64,000 nt of DNA, from positions 80,912,743-80,976,742 of the forward strand of contig CM063283.1 of NCBI GenBank assembly GCA_032173965.1, given 5' to 3'. The DNA comes from Sitta carolinensis (Eukaryota; Chordata; Aves; Passeriformes; Sittidae). Below the pieces are notes generated by a model. It was not told the origin of the DNA and searched no databases. It worked only from the letters and a program-made list of their open reading frames with translations. Within the stretch, counting starts at the first letter, position 1. The number at the start of each line of letters is the position of its first letter. This document shows positions 49,191 through 60,920 of this stretch, piece by piece. The translations under genes were made by a program, and so were the position numbers.

Positions 49191-50684
49191 GTGAGAGATG
49201 GAAATGGTGCGATCAGATCTGCCCTGGAGTTAAAAGGACCAAACTCAAATCCCTACTTTCTTCACCAAGTCTTTCCAGAGTGGATCCTTCCCTTGAGTCT
49301 TGGTTTGTAATCCAGGAATTTTCCTGAATTGTACCAATTCTACATAGTTTTTCCAAGTCCCTCAAAAAAAGAAAAAAAAAGAAAAAAAATCTTTCTCTTC
49401 ATATTTCTGAAGCTTTCCTTTAATATCTTCTAAATGCATGCAGGCATCCTACTCTCAACAGTGGAGCTTGAACTTGAACTTTGCCCCTTTTCCCAGCTAC
49501 CAATTACTCTTTTGGGCAGAAGATTTTAATGAAAATATTGAAGTAACTACTGTTATATGCTGATAACATTTAAGACCCTAATGCTCCCCTTGATTTCCGT
49601 ACACCACACCTGCCAATGATGCTGTGAATGCCATTGCAATTATCAAGGGCTAGTTAGTAAATTTTGTTTTCTCCTTCTTGCCATAGTGTTCTTTATTAAT
49701 ATTTATTTTGGCCTTTGAGCAAGGATATGTCTACACCAAGAATCTCTCCTGTTTTCTGCATTTCTTTGAATAAAGCCCTTATTCAGTGTATTGCAGCATA
49801 ACACCCTTATACCCCCTTCTTAAACCCACATAAGCATACATAGCCAGTAAAAAGAGGGGTCCAGTACTTCCATGGGACTGGAAAGATGCATGTCTAGCCG
49901 GACTGTGCAACCAGATGTGTATTAGTGCTGGCACAGGAGAGAACTCACGAAGAGAAGAACTGCAATAGTGTGAGAGGGAATTAGCCAGGCTGACAGGACT
50001 GGCATGCGCACACCAATGTGACAATATGATGATGGATTTCCTTCGATCCCAAGGGAGCTGGTTGGCTCTTTTTGTATTGGGCAGGTCTCTTTCTCTTCCA
50101 TCCAGAGGGTGATTCTCCACACGGTGTGCTATAGCCAGCAGTCTCACTGCCTGAGATTTACGAGCTTTCCCTCAGTTGCTGCTCAAGCTCTTCTGTTTGC
50201 CTTGGAAGTTACAGCAGCTGGATTTCCAGCATCTAATTCAGAACAATTCTTACTCAACACGTGTTACCAGAGGAAGGCAGGGAAGCCCTCCTCTGCAGCA
50301 GGCAGGATGAAGTAAATGCCTTTGCCCACTTTTTTAAACGACACCAACACCTGCCAGTTACTCTGATACAACGATATGAGCTGTGGTTTTGATAGCCCCT
50401 CCTGGGAAGCAGAGATCAGAAAGCCTGAGGTGAAGAGGGAAGTGACAACAAAGCCCTGCAGCAAGTGAGCATGGAGTAAGTAAAAGATTGGGGGGTTGTT
50501 TTAATTTCGGGTTGTTTTGTTTTGTTTGTTTGTTTTGGTTTTTTGTTTATTTTGGATTGGGTTGCTCTGTTCTCTTAAAAAATCCCCAAGCCAAAACAAA
50601 AAATACCCCCAAAAAACCCCACGCTTGCCTATGTTTAAAAATAAGCTGGATACAGCTTTTTTTTTTTTTTCCTCATTTCAACAG

Positions 50685-50958
50685 AGCTGAGCCATCTTTG
50701 GCAGAAGGGGAATTTGCCATCAATTGCCACCGAGCCCTGGGACCCAGGAGCTCGGGGTGGGAGTGGCCGCCAAAGCCGGTGCTTTCCCCGGCAGATTCCG
50801 TTCCATTTCCCGTGAGACAGTGCTGGGAAGTTGAGCTAGAACAGCCAACTCTGCCCTGCAGAGCTGTGTTCTTTTGGGGGTTTGGGGTGGGGCAGCCTCC
50901 AGCCGCTTACTGCCATCCTCCTCTGCCAAGCCCTCAGCCGGTGGAGCTGGTCCAGCAG
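50685..50958 (+). other. GC-rich open segment with a strong acceptor, possible exon
   Basis: A textbook acceptor (a run of T, then CCTCATTTCAACAG) precedes 274 bp that are open for 91 codons after one base. They end at CAG before a weak donor, GTCTAA. The translation (AEPSLAEGEFAINCHRALG and onward) is not recognised. CpG and GC content are higher than in the flanks. It could be an exon of an unannotated transcript, a retained repeat, or chance. Confidence 0.22.
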
Positions 50959-51931
50959 GTCTAAATAGTAAAAAAAAATGTGTGATTAGGGTTGCTGCAG
51001 TGTCTGATAGGGAGAATCAGAAGGGTGCAATATTAATAAGCTGTGCTTTCCTTCCCTTTTAAGTGTTTCAAACCTAACTCCAGTAATTGGAGGTTATTAT
51101 TATTATTGTTATTATTACTTCGTAGGGATAGACACAAAGCATGATTTACCTCCAGTTTGCTTCCCTGTGTTCTTAACTCTCCCTCTAGGAGCCGTGCTCC
51201 CAGTTGCACTTCTTTTAAGGTCATTCCTCTGCCCTCTTCCTGTCTCTGATTTTTCAATTGTGCACTTGCCCTGGCTGGAAGGAATGTTCTGTGTTCCTAG
51301 CTAAGTAGTTTGAAGCCAAAAGGCACAATTAGATCATTTAGACCAGGGACTGCTAATCATAATGTGAAAATGCTCGAGGTAATTTACAGTCTAGGGCCAG
51401 ACCATCCCTTATTGCTGTTGCTTTGAAGGCAGAGTGCTGCTGTGCAGCACCCTGGCCAGAACAGGGATGGCCATAATAAATTAAAAAATTTGGGTTATTT
51501 GCCACAAGAGTGTTACTTACGGACAATGAACAAAGCTAAGTGGTAATATAATCATAGTACCAGAGAGCAAGGATTGATATTTCCCAGGCCACTAAAAACT
51601 GTATCCCCCATAGTAAGCACTGTTGAAGCTGGTTCCCTGAGAGTGTAGAATGGAAAAGGAGAAAAAAAAAAAAGAGAGAGGCTACTGATAATCGCCTGCT
51701 TTTGGCATCCTTGCAAGGGCATCCTTTGTATTTTGGTTGATGAGCTGCACCTGTTTCTGGCTCACCAGCTGCAAGCTTTGAGAAACTGGCTTTGCTCACA
51801 CCAGCTGGGAGTTTTTAATTTCAATTTCTTCTCTCTGTGTTTCTCCACTTATTGCCTCTCCTCTTCTGAACATCTGTATATCTAGAAGCTATGGAAGAAA
51901 GGGGTCAACAGGGTGGAACAGTATGTGGCAT

Positions 51932-53291
51932 TGTCAAAGGTTTGACGTTGGCACAAGGCCAGTGCCCCTATAACGATATACTGTCCCTGGTATCTCTTGT
52001 GAGATGTGACCAAAAACAGAGCAAAACAGTGTCTAATTTAGAAAGCAAAAGGAAAAAAAACTTTATTACTTATAATAGGCAAAGAAGACACATACAGAAG
52101 AACATGGAAACTTTAAAAAAAAACACTTTTCCTCCCCCCCCCCACCAGTTCTCAACTTAACAAAACAAACTGAAAATTCCCCATCACGTTACTACCTTTT
52201 AGATAATTAATCCTCAGTCTATTACCACCCTTCCGATAATCAGTACTCAGTTCGTTGAGGAGAGATAGGAGTCCTTCTTGTACCACATCGTGGCCTCTTC
52301 CTCCATGTCCAGTGCTCTCACCACTGTGCATGGACCAGAGCTGCTTCTAGGGTTTTCCTTTTTAAAGATGCTTTGGTTAGTTCCAAGAAACGACAGCTTT
52401 TCAATTTTGGGACACCAGTCCCCCCCAATATTACCCCCTGGGGCCGAGGGGCCTTGAGAACAGAGCTCTTCCTCTCATCTCCGTTCACACTACTGTCCAC
52501 TCTTGGCTCCAAGCCAATGCCTCTCCCCAGATGCAGTTTCTGTGTTACAGAAAAGAAATGAGTCCGTCCATGGCTACACAAAAGAGTCCAGCCAAAGCCA
52601 CTCCATCATCTCCTCCCACCTAGGATTCTTTTTAGCGTTCTCTAACAATCTTCTACTTACACAAACTTTCATCATCTTTGCTCAGTTCTTTCTATTTGTC
52701 TTCCTTAGATTCAGGAGGATTAGCATTTATAAAGTTTCCATCATTTACGAAAAGGGTTAAAATCTTGGGCTTTGTTTCCCCAGAACTCTCACGGTATCTT
52801 TGCTGCTGGGCACTCTTCTCGCGCCACCCCCCCCATACTCCTTCGGCCGTGCTGTCTAGTTGTTGATATCAAATTTCAAGGTGACGAAGATCACAGACCC
52901 GGTTTTTTTCAGTCTCTCTCTCCGGGGGGGGGGAGGGGGGGGGGGGAAAGGGAAAAGAAGGCTGTCTGACGTTTTTCCAGGTTCTTGTACTTTCTCCACC
53001 CTTCCATCCCGTAGGATTTTCCTCTCCCCCTCTGTGCCCGAGGTTCCGGCCCTACCTCACCCAGGCCGCATGGCTTCCCCTCCCCGCCCAGCTGGGCAGG
53101 GGAGATCCCTCCGTCCTCAGGGACCGGAACCAAGAGAGAGCTTTCCGGGGAGCCCTCTGCTTTTAACCCCTTGTGTTCTCAGAGGCGGATCCTTGTCCTC
53201 AGTGGCCACACCAGGTGCCAGTCTTTAAACCTGAGCACTCATTGGTTTGACCACTGAAGTTCAGAAAAACTCATTTTTTCAAACTACCACA
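51932..53291 (-). mobile_element. Solo LTR, 1360 bp, with perfect target-site duplication
   Basis: The plus-strand ends are TGTCAAAGG and CTACCACA, giving TGT...ACA termini. Both sides are flanked by GGCAT (51927-51931 and 53292-53296), a perfect 5-bp duplication. On the minus strand the element starts TGTGGTAGTTTG and has AATAAA about 130 bp before its 3' end (plus 52062-52067). A GC-rich U3-like segment fills 53000-53200. It contains G10-A-G12 (52924-52946) and C10 homopolymers. No internal coding region is present. The 5-bp duplication fits ERVL-type or some other avian LTR families; the family is not determined. Confidence 0.8.
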
Positions 53292-53917
53292 GGCATATGG
53301 TATGTTGAATGGGCTTCCTTTAGTGCAATAATGTAATGTGAAATTAGCATTTTTTAATTACATTTTAATATACTGTTTGCTGAGATGAAGCTGTTCTGTA
53401 GCATGCTTTTGTAGAAGGTGGAAAGCAAGCATCTATTCTCAGCCAACAGCTAAGCAGAGAGAGATTTTTGTACTTCACCAGAAAATATTTCTACAGACAT
53501 AATAATTGTAATTCACTTTTTCAGTATTTAAATAAGTGTTAAAGAATTTAGAGCTTTTCTCTGGTTTTACAGTAGTGTGCACATTATTTCTTTTATTATC
53601 TGAAATTAGACAAAGAAAATAAGAATGCAAATTCTTTTGCTATGTGTAATTGCAGGCTTTTAGCTTAATTAACAAGGATTTATTCCAAATTTTTGTTGGA
53701 GTTGGCTCTCTCAGCATTTTTCAGAACGAGGAGTTCCTTTCCCTCTGCTGGAGTCCCAGTGAGTGGTGGCATTGCCAGGCTTTTGGGGATAATGGTGAAA
53801 CATGGGATATGCCTGGCTTCAATAAATATTTTGCTAACAAGGAGATATTTTTGAAGTGGATGTTTGTATTGTTTTATTCTCTGTAAATGTATATCTTCTT
53901 TTTCTTCAGTTCAATGT

Positions 53918-53954
53918 ATCAAGATTAGATTATCTTGATTAATTCTAATCAAGA
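53918..53954. repeat. Overlapping short inverted repeats
   Basis: ATCAAGAT...ATCTTGAT (8-base arms) overlaps TCTTGATTA...TAATCAAGA (9-base arms, 4-base loop). The sequence can form either of two small hairpins. It is AT-rich and may be chance. Confidence 0.55.
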
Positions 53955-54586
53955 AACACATTCAACAAGTGAAATAGAGGATGGGGGAATTACCTAATAC
54001 TAATCTACAGCTGGGGAAGAAGGGAATAGTTTTCTATCAGTTTCAGGCTTGTAGCTTGCTTTCTGTAAAACAAAGTTGGAAAAAAAAAAAGCCCAAACCA
54101 GAGCCTACACAAGGCTGCTAGCTAGAAAAAGTCGTTGCCAGTCCATGTTGGGTTAAGTCCATCTTCTTCGGTCCCATAATAAACTAAGCAAAACTGTTTT
54201 GGCTAAATCTCTTCAAGTGACTGTTGAGGCACTCAAAGAGTGCAGACTTTGTGGCATTCCTGGCAAGTGGAATGAATTTTATTGGAAGTTGATTAAGCCC
54301 TCATTTATGGTTGACAAATTTGGAGAAATGGTAGAGCAGTCGTGCAGTAACAGCTGTCAAAAAGAATAAATTTTGGGTAAGATTTGCAGATAATCCAAAT
54401 TGTTTAATGCCACTGCGTCCACACAAAATTTGCTGCCCAGCTTCTGCTGTTTGGGCCTCTGTGGGATTTGGTCTCATTTTGCAGAAATGTTTAGGCTGGA
54501 TTATTAGAGTCCTATGGCCTCTTATGTGGAGGCATCAGACTTAATAAATGATGCTCTGCATTTCTGGTTCTACCTTTAAAATACTT

Positions 54587-54785
54587 TCCTGGACAGCCTG
54601 TTTCAATGTTTTAGAACCCTTTCTCTGAAGAATTTTTTCCTAATATCCTGTCTAGACCTCCACTGGCACAACTTGAAGTCATTTCCCTTTGTGCTGTCAC
54701 TTGTTATTTGGGAAAAGAGGCTGGCTCCCACTTCACTACAACTTCCTTTCAGGTAGCTGTAGAAAGTAATAAGTTCTCCCTTGCA
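54587..54785 (-). mobile_element. CR1 LINE fragment
   Basis: The plus strand reads CCTGGACAGCCTGTTTCAATG, TTTTTTCCTAATATCCTGTC, CTCCACTGGCACAACTTGA and TTTCAGGTAGCTGTAGA. This is the internal part of the CR1 3' region in reverse, without the terminal octamers. Confidence 0.8.
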
Positions 54786-56130
54786 AAATGCTAAAAGGAT
54801 TGAATGAATTCCTCTTTTACCTCTGACATCGCGCTGGTGACTGTGCCCAATTTGTTGTTTTCTATAAGCTTAATTTATTTTCAGGATTGCAATGCTACAT
54901 TACAGAGCTATTGCTGCCATTCTCTTCAGGTTGGCAGGTTTCTGTCTCCTTCCGAATGCATTTTTTTGTACTTGGACATATTAAAATAGTGTTGTTTGAA
55001 TTGACCCACCTGGTGAACCCTAGACTCCAATGAATCATCTTTCCTGATGTGTCATTTGCTTTAAGTTTTTGTTGTTCCTTTATTTACCCTCATTTAGGAA
55101 ATAAAACTCTATTAAAAATTATGCCATTTTTTTCCCTTACCCTTTGTTATAATCCTTCCCTGACTGTGAGCTCCACAGAACTAAAATTGTCTGCCTTTGT
55201 ACTTACCTCACAGAAGTAGCCTAAGGTATGAGGCTCTTGCACAGATACAGCTTCCCTGTGAAATCTTGAAGGAGCAGATTTCTTGAATAGGAGGATGCTG
55301 TAATTCATAATGCTGTCATTCTCTAGATGTGCATTGAGCACAGCAGTATCAACTTAGAACATAATTATAAGGAAAGTATAAGCACCAATTTTTATAGTTT
55401 AGCAGGGTTTTCTCAACATCTGATTGCCTGTGCCAATGGCTTCTCTTATGATCTGTCCTCAATATCATTGTTAAAAAGGCTCTGTGAGCTCAGATATGGT
55501 GTAAGTCCATATTGAGTCTTGTAAACAAAAGTTACATAATAGTTGCCTCTATTTTTCCAATGTTTTGCACTTACCTAATTCATTAAGCAGATGTTGTACA
55601 ATCACTTAGTAATAATGGCTGCCAATTTTTTTTTTTTCTTTTAATGTTTACTTGTTTTTAAGCAATGAGGTCTGTTTCTGGAGTTGAAGTCTCTGGCTAT
55701 GCCTCTATCATAATTTGCAGAAATAGTATTCTAGGGAATTTAGAAAAAGTTTACATGTGTATGTATCATACTCTTGTTTTCCCTGTTGCTTTCAAAATCT
55801 ACTGGCATTTAGTAACTAAATATATTTGCAGTCATCCTCCATGGATTGTTGAAACATAATCAGCTGGAGCTCTAAGCATGGTTATTTTATAGTGCACAAT
55901 ACTGCTATACTGCTACCTAAAAGCTTAGATAGACTATGGACTTGGAACTGTAAGCAGTAAGTTACCCTAGATGGAATTTGTCCTTGACCCTATCTTAATC
56001 CACAACCATAGGGATCAGCAAATATACAGCATTCAATACTATGAGAAAATAAAGTGCTGGGATGGGGCTGAAGACAGAGGTAAAAGCAGATTTCATAATT
56101 TGTGTCCTTTTTTTTATATTATTTTTTAAA

Positions 56131-56157
<27 letters not shown>
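56131..56157. repeat. T27 homopolymer
   Basis: Twenty-seven T residues, preceded by further T-rich sequence. It may be the reversed poly-A of an old retroinsertion. Length is uncertain because of sequencing limits. Confidence 0.85.
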
Positions 56158-56162
<5 letters not shown>

Positions 56163-56928
56163 GAGAGAGGCAGAGGTGAAGAGCACTCCTCTTGTCCCCA
56201 TCTTGGAAAGAAGAATGCTTGAGTGACTCAAAGGGGTTGTCAGGGACTGCTTATTTCCAAGATCCTTTTAGAGACCTTCCCCCTGTAACTGTACCTGAAT
56301 ATTTTAGTGCTCTGAAAGGATTCATTGTACCACTGTAATGCCCTGCAACTCTTAAGAGATACAAGACTAGAAAATAGATATTTTTTCCCCAAGGTCTGAG
56401 ATAGAAATGATTTTATGAAATTTTGCATAGGTCATTTCAGTATTTATGTTCACAACATTCACTCAGAATGCTTGTCAAAGGGAGAAGGATGTAAATGAAT
56501 GCCTGTGTTTGCTTTTAGTACTCAGACGTGTATAAAAAGCCAGAAAGAAAACAGCAGTATAAAACACACAGTGACTCAAAAAAAGAAAGTTTATGCTTGG
56601 CAGATAATTTGCTGCTTGCAGCAGGGAGTAAACTGCAGCATTCTGTGCTCAGGCGCAGTGAAAAACTGCTTAGCTGAAGAGGAGGAAATACTTCTTGGCT
56701 CAACCTGCAAAGATAAAAATCATCTCCCTTCTGCTTTGGTGTTACTTATTTACTTTACTTTTTTTTTTTTTGTTAGAAAAAGTGTTTGTTTAAAGTTTAA
56801 TTCTGTGGAAGACATTAACTATCATGGCTATTAATTCTGTGTTAAGTCACTAACACAGTGGTGAGAAACAGAATGTGAGATCTTTGCTTCCAGACAGAAT
56901 TTTGCTAGCAGGGAAATATGTGAAGAGG

Positions 56929-56933
<5 letters not shown>

Positions 56934-56966
<33 letters not shown>

Positions 56967-56977
56967 CTGGGGGGGGG
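56934..56977. repeat. T33-CT-G9 tract
   Basis: Thirty-three T residues, then CT, then nine G residues. It resembles the A28-G9 junction at 22177 in having a long A/T run next to a G run. Nothing identifiable flanks it. Confidence 0.85.
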
Positions 56978-59088
56978 CAGAGGGGTGTGCATAGAGGGGG
57001 TGACAGGGGCAGTGCAGTTTCTTTCAGTTTGCATTTTTAAGTCATGCCAGCAGCAGCATGGGCCCGTCTTCAGTAGTGAACACGTGATGAAAAAGATGTA
57101 AATAGTCAAAGGAAAGATTAGTCATAATTTGGATGAAAGCCAGCGAAAGTTAATACTTATGTTATTGGCAGTTTTCAAAGATCTGCCATTCCCAAACCAT
57201 GATGTAATTTTTGAGAAATACAATTTTTTCAAGTCTTTGCACCAGAAACATCACAAGCTGTTAAGCAGTCATACAAAATTAGTATTACAGTAAAATAGAT
57301 ATGAATAAAAGTATCCCAATGTCACAACATAAAAATAACTGAATATAGTCACAAGTGCAAAGAGGAAAAACAATAAAAATCTGTCTCTAACCCTGGTTAT
57401 CCCTGCCACTGGATTATATGAATATGATAGTTTTAACTGCTTCATCTTTCCATCTCACTGACTCTACTGACTTCCCTAAAACATGGTCTTAATTCAGCAA
57501 CTGCTGTATTCCAATATATACAGAGACTTAGAACCATAGACGGAGAACCAAAATGCCAGCAAATAAATAAGGCTCCTTCTAAGTAATTGCTCAAGACCTT
57601 CTGAATTGTAAAATGTATTACACAAGAGTTAAGATCTGAAAGAAGGGCATGGATAGTAAACACTGCAAATAAACACGTCTTCAGCACAGGTATGCCTATT
57701 TTTCTAGAAAATGCAATGAAAACAGAAAAACAATGTGACAGAAGAAAAGGACGACTTTTTATCTCATTGGGAAGGCTGGAAAAGATGTGAGGGAGAAAGA
57801 AAACTATTTGTAGCATATCCTGTTATTATTTATAGCATCTCTTCTGAAGCACTGAAATAGAGAAGTGGCAGACTTCATACAAATTTTCTCAGAATTAACT
57901 GGATAGGGAATCTAGAAGAGGCAGTAGCCGTGTTGTGCAAGTATTTCAACAGTAAGGACTTTGTACTCTGCCTGGAATTCATGTAAAACCTGCTTAGCTG
58001 TTCCCATTTGATGGCTGTTCCAGTTTACTGGCTGTTGCTGGCAGGGATCCCAGTGTGTCTATGCTGGAGAGAGGGGGAAGGGAGAGCAAGAACAAGAGCG
58101 AGTTCCTGCCCACTGTCACCCACACACTTTTAGAGAATCAGGACTGCTCAACACATACAGGAGCAAGAGAAGAAGAATAATTGAGAGAAGGGTTTGTTTT
58201 CCACAATGTTAAAAGGGGTTGGCCTTTTTTATTAGTCCTGATGATCATTTTATAGTGGCTTACTGGCTTAAAGAGGGATTTGTTATCTGATGTATTCTTG
58301 GATTTCTGTAAGAGATTGCTGATTTTTAGAGGCTGCTGTTAGATTTATAAATTGTGTTGGATTTTCTCATTTAACAGCTAAGAAAACTGACCAAACCCTG
58401 GGGCCCAATATGGGTTCATTTCATCCTAGTGCTGTCAGTGAGAGCTCTGCTTTCAGAAGGAATCAAACCCTAACAGAGAAATGTGAATATGAATGTTTAA
58501 ATTGTGGTGGGTTTTTTAGTAAGTGAGGTCATTCTTATAGTCCTTCAGTAAGAGAAGTGCTCTTAAAATGGCTTGCAGTAGATCAGATAGTGCCACATCC
58601 AATGGTATTTAGATCTTTTTAATACCACCAGTATGCCTCAGTTCAATTTCAGTTTTTCTGAGGGACTCTATGTGAGTTTCTCTCTAAATATTGATGTGCC
58701 TGCTATGACCAGCTGGTTGTGATGCAAGAACCTGTGGGGACAAAGTGGAAGACAGCTGAGCTGTTATATGAGCTTGGAAAGCTGATCAACACCCTGGAAA
58801 GTCAAGGGGTTTCTTAGATATTCAGATCTGTCTGGTTCTTCTGCTCCACTATAGCTCACAAGAACTGATCCTCAGCTACTTGGTGTAGACTGAAGATTTT
58901 CATTGCAATAGTTTTGGATTAATCATGTACCACAAGCTCTCTGAATGTAATGCTGCCTAACAGTGGCTGGGAAAGCTGAGCTCTGCCTGCTGTTAAGCAC
59001 CCCGAAGATACTGCCATTATAGGTGATGACCAGAGCCATCAGTAATTCTTTGTTGTCACGTTTGCGTTTCCAGAGAAAAATAAATATT

Positions 59089-59272
59089 TAACAAACAAAA
59101 AGATTATTTATAGATTTTTGAAGTCCAGGTTGACTTCATAGTGTTGGCAGGTAGAAAAACTGGCTTATTAAATTTACAAATGGCATTAAGGTTTGGAGTC
59201 ATTTAAGGAAATAATCATAGAGGTATTTATGTTTCTAGTAACTTCTAGTTTCTAGATGTTTTTAGTAACAAA
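59089..59272. repeat. Direct repeat copy A (about 185 bp)
   Basis: It begins TTAACAAACAAAAAGATTAT and includes TTTTTGAAGTCCAGGTTGAC, AGGTAGAAAAAC and GGAAATAATCATAGAGG, ending TTTTTAGTAACAA. Copy B at 60216-60400 has the same order with roughly one difference per ten bases. The flanks on both sides are unrelated, so this is not a simple tandem unit. Confidence 0.85.
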
Positions 59273-60215
59273 AGAACACTGGGCAGGGAGCATGACCTTT
59301 CAGTGCTGTCTTTCCAGATCTTGCCAACAGCAAAGGGAAACATCAACATTGTGGAAAATTCCATAACTAACATTGATCAGGTTTGTTGGGATTTTCATTC
59401 CTTTGTTGTTGTTCTTGGGGTTTTTTTGCTTGAGGGGGTTATTTTTGTTTTGCTGGGGTATTTGTTTGCTTATTTGTTTTGGTGGTGATGGGTTTTGGGG
59501 TTATTTTTAGGGTTTTTATTTTCCTTATTGTCTCAGCCACAGCCAAACATGAATTTAGATGTTGCTTGGAAAAATCATCAATGGACCCCAAGTTCTGACT
59601 CTCTTAATACTGTTTTCCTGATGAGGATAACAATATCGGCAAGTTTTTTTGTCTTATGGCTCATCTTCTGAAATGTATGAGGCAGGATTATACCCTGCTC
59701 AGGCAGTTTAGTATTCCTCAGACATTCCAGGTGAATTCTTCTATACTAAAAAGGCAGAAAAAAAGCTCTCAGAAAATTCTGTATTTTCATTTTTGGAGGA
59801 AAAAAAAACAAAGTCTTTCATTAGTCAAGATAGAACTTTTCAGTTCTCTGTGTTTAGAAGTGACTCTGTGTTTACAAACACATCTTGAGCTGTTATAGAA
59901 AGTAAATGTTCTTATAACATTCAATCTGTTCCTTGGTACAGCCAACAACATTTTTTGTCCTTTTGCTGTTTTGAAATATAAAGAAGTGTGGAGAAGTAGG
60001 GATATTGCATGGATGGGATATTTCCAATTTGTTTCTCTCTTCTCAGTGATGGAATGAATGATATCTCTAATTTAGCTTAGTGTGCTCCACAAAGCTGAGC
60101 GTGTGCCAGTCCCCACTGGAGCTGGTTTACCACATGCTTCTGGCACTGTTTGCACAATTCCAGCACAACATTATCTACAGATCCCTTAGGTCATTTACAA
60201 GGAAAACGAGTTTCA

Positions 60216-60400
60216 TTTAACAAATAAGAGATTATTTCTAGATTTTTGAAGTCCAGGTTGACTTCATAGAGTAGGCAGGTAGAAAAACCGGCTAGTTAAA
60301 TTTACAAATGGGCATTAAGGTTTGGAGTAATTTAAGGAAATAATCATAGAGGCATTTGTATTTCTAGTAAATTCTAGTTTCTAGAAGTTTTTAGTAACAA
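60216..60400. repeat. Direct repeat copy B (about 185 bp)
   Basis: The second copy of the 59089 repeat, about 1.13 kb downstream and in the same orientation. It ends 450 bp before the first exon of the second arylsulfatase. There are no TG...CA ends, so it does not look like an LTR pair. It may be an unnamed dispersed repeat or a local copy event. Confidence 0.85.
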
Positions 60401-60885
60401 TTCAGATAGAAATACCTTCTTGAATGTACTAGATGGCATCTAAACCAAAGAACAATGCAGCCCCTTTCCTAAGAATAACAGTGACAGTATTAGTTTCCAG
60501 GATGGCTTTTATTTGATGTATTTTTTGTAGTTTATAAGCTCACAGTAAAGGTTAGATTCTTTTCCTTAAAGTTGATCTGAGGTTAAGTAAAAGGTAAGAT
60601 AATAGTTTTACCTCATTTATAAAACAGTTAAAACATTTGTTTCAGTAAACACCAACAGTTCTGTGCATGTATTGAGTAATAGGCACCTCTAGCACTTTTT
60701 TTTAAGCCATTAACATTTTGCCTTCTATCCAGATTCTCTCAAGTGCCCCTGAAGTTAGCAGCCTATGGAAACAGGCCAGATCTTGAAAAACTGCATGCAA
60801 AATCACCAGAACTTCTGGGTTCCAATTTCTTTCTTTTCCTTTTTTGTCAGAATTTATATGACTAACTACGTACGTGTTTCATAAA

Positions 60886-60920
60886 ATGGAAAACTTTGAT
60901 GTTTACCAGGGAAAACAATG
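60886..60920 (+). CDS. Second arylsulfatase exon 1: start codon
   Basis: A strong acceptor (TCTTTTCCTTTTTTGTCAG) ends at 60850, so the exon is 60851-60920 with 35 bases of leader. ATG at 60886 gives eleven codons and two bases before GTAAGA, matching the one-base entry of exon 2. A nine-codon upstream frame (60858-60884, stop included) lies in the leader. Confidence 0.65.

Larger units (their letters stand above)
45615..60850. other. Region between the two arylsulfatase genes
   Basis: No intact gene is recognised. It starts with the ARSD 3' untranslated region (to about 46.1 kb or beyond). It includes a sulfatase exon relic, a solo LTR, a CR1 fragment, homopolymer tracts and a pair of direct repeats, each listed separately. 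I see nothing notable in 46.6-49.0 kb, 54.9-56.1 kb or 57.2-59.0 kb. The 49.8-51.0 kb stretch is moderately GC-rich and unexplained. Confidence 0.6.

Noticed and set aside
57442..57816. 124-codon minus-strand open frame
   Set aside because: Hydrophobic low-information translation without similarity or exon signals.
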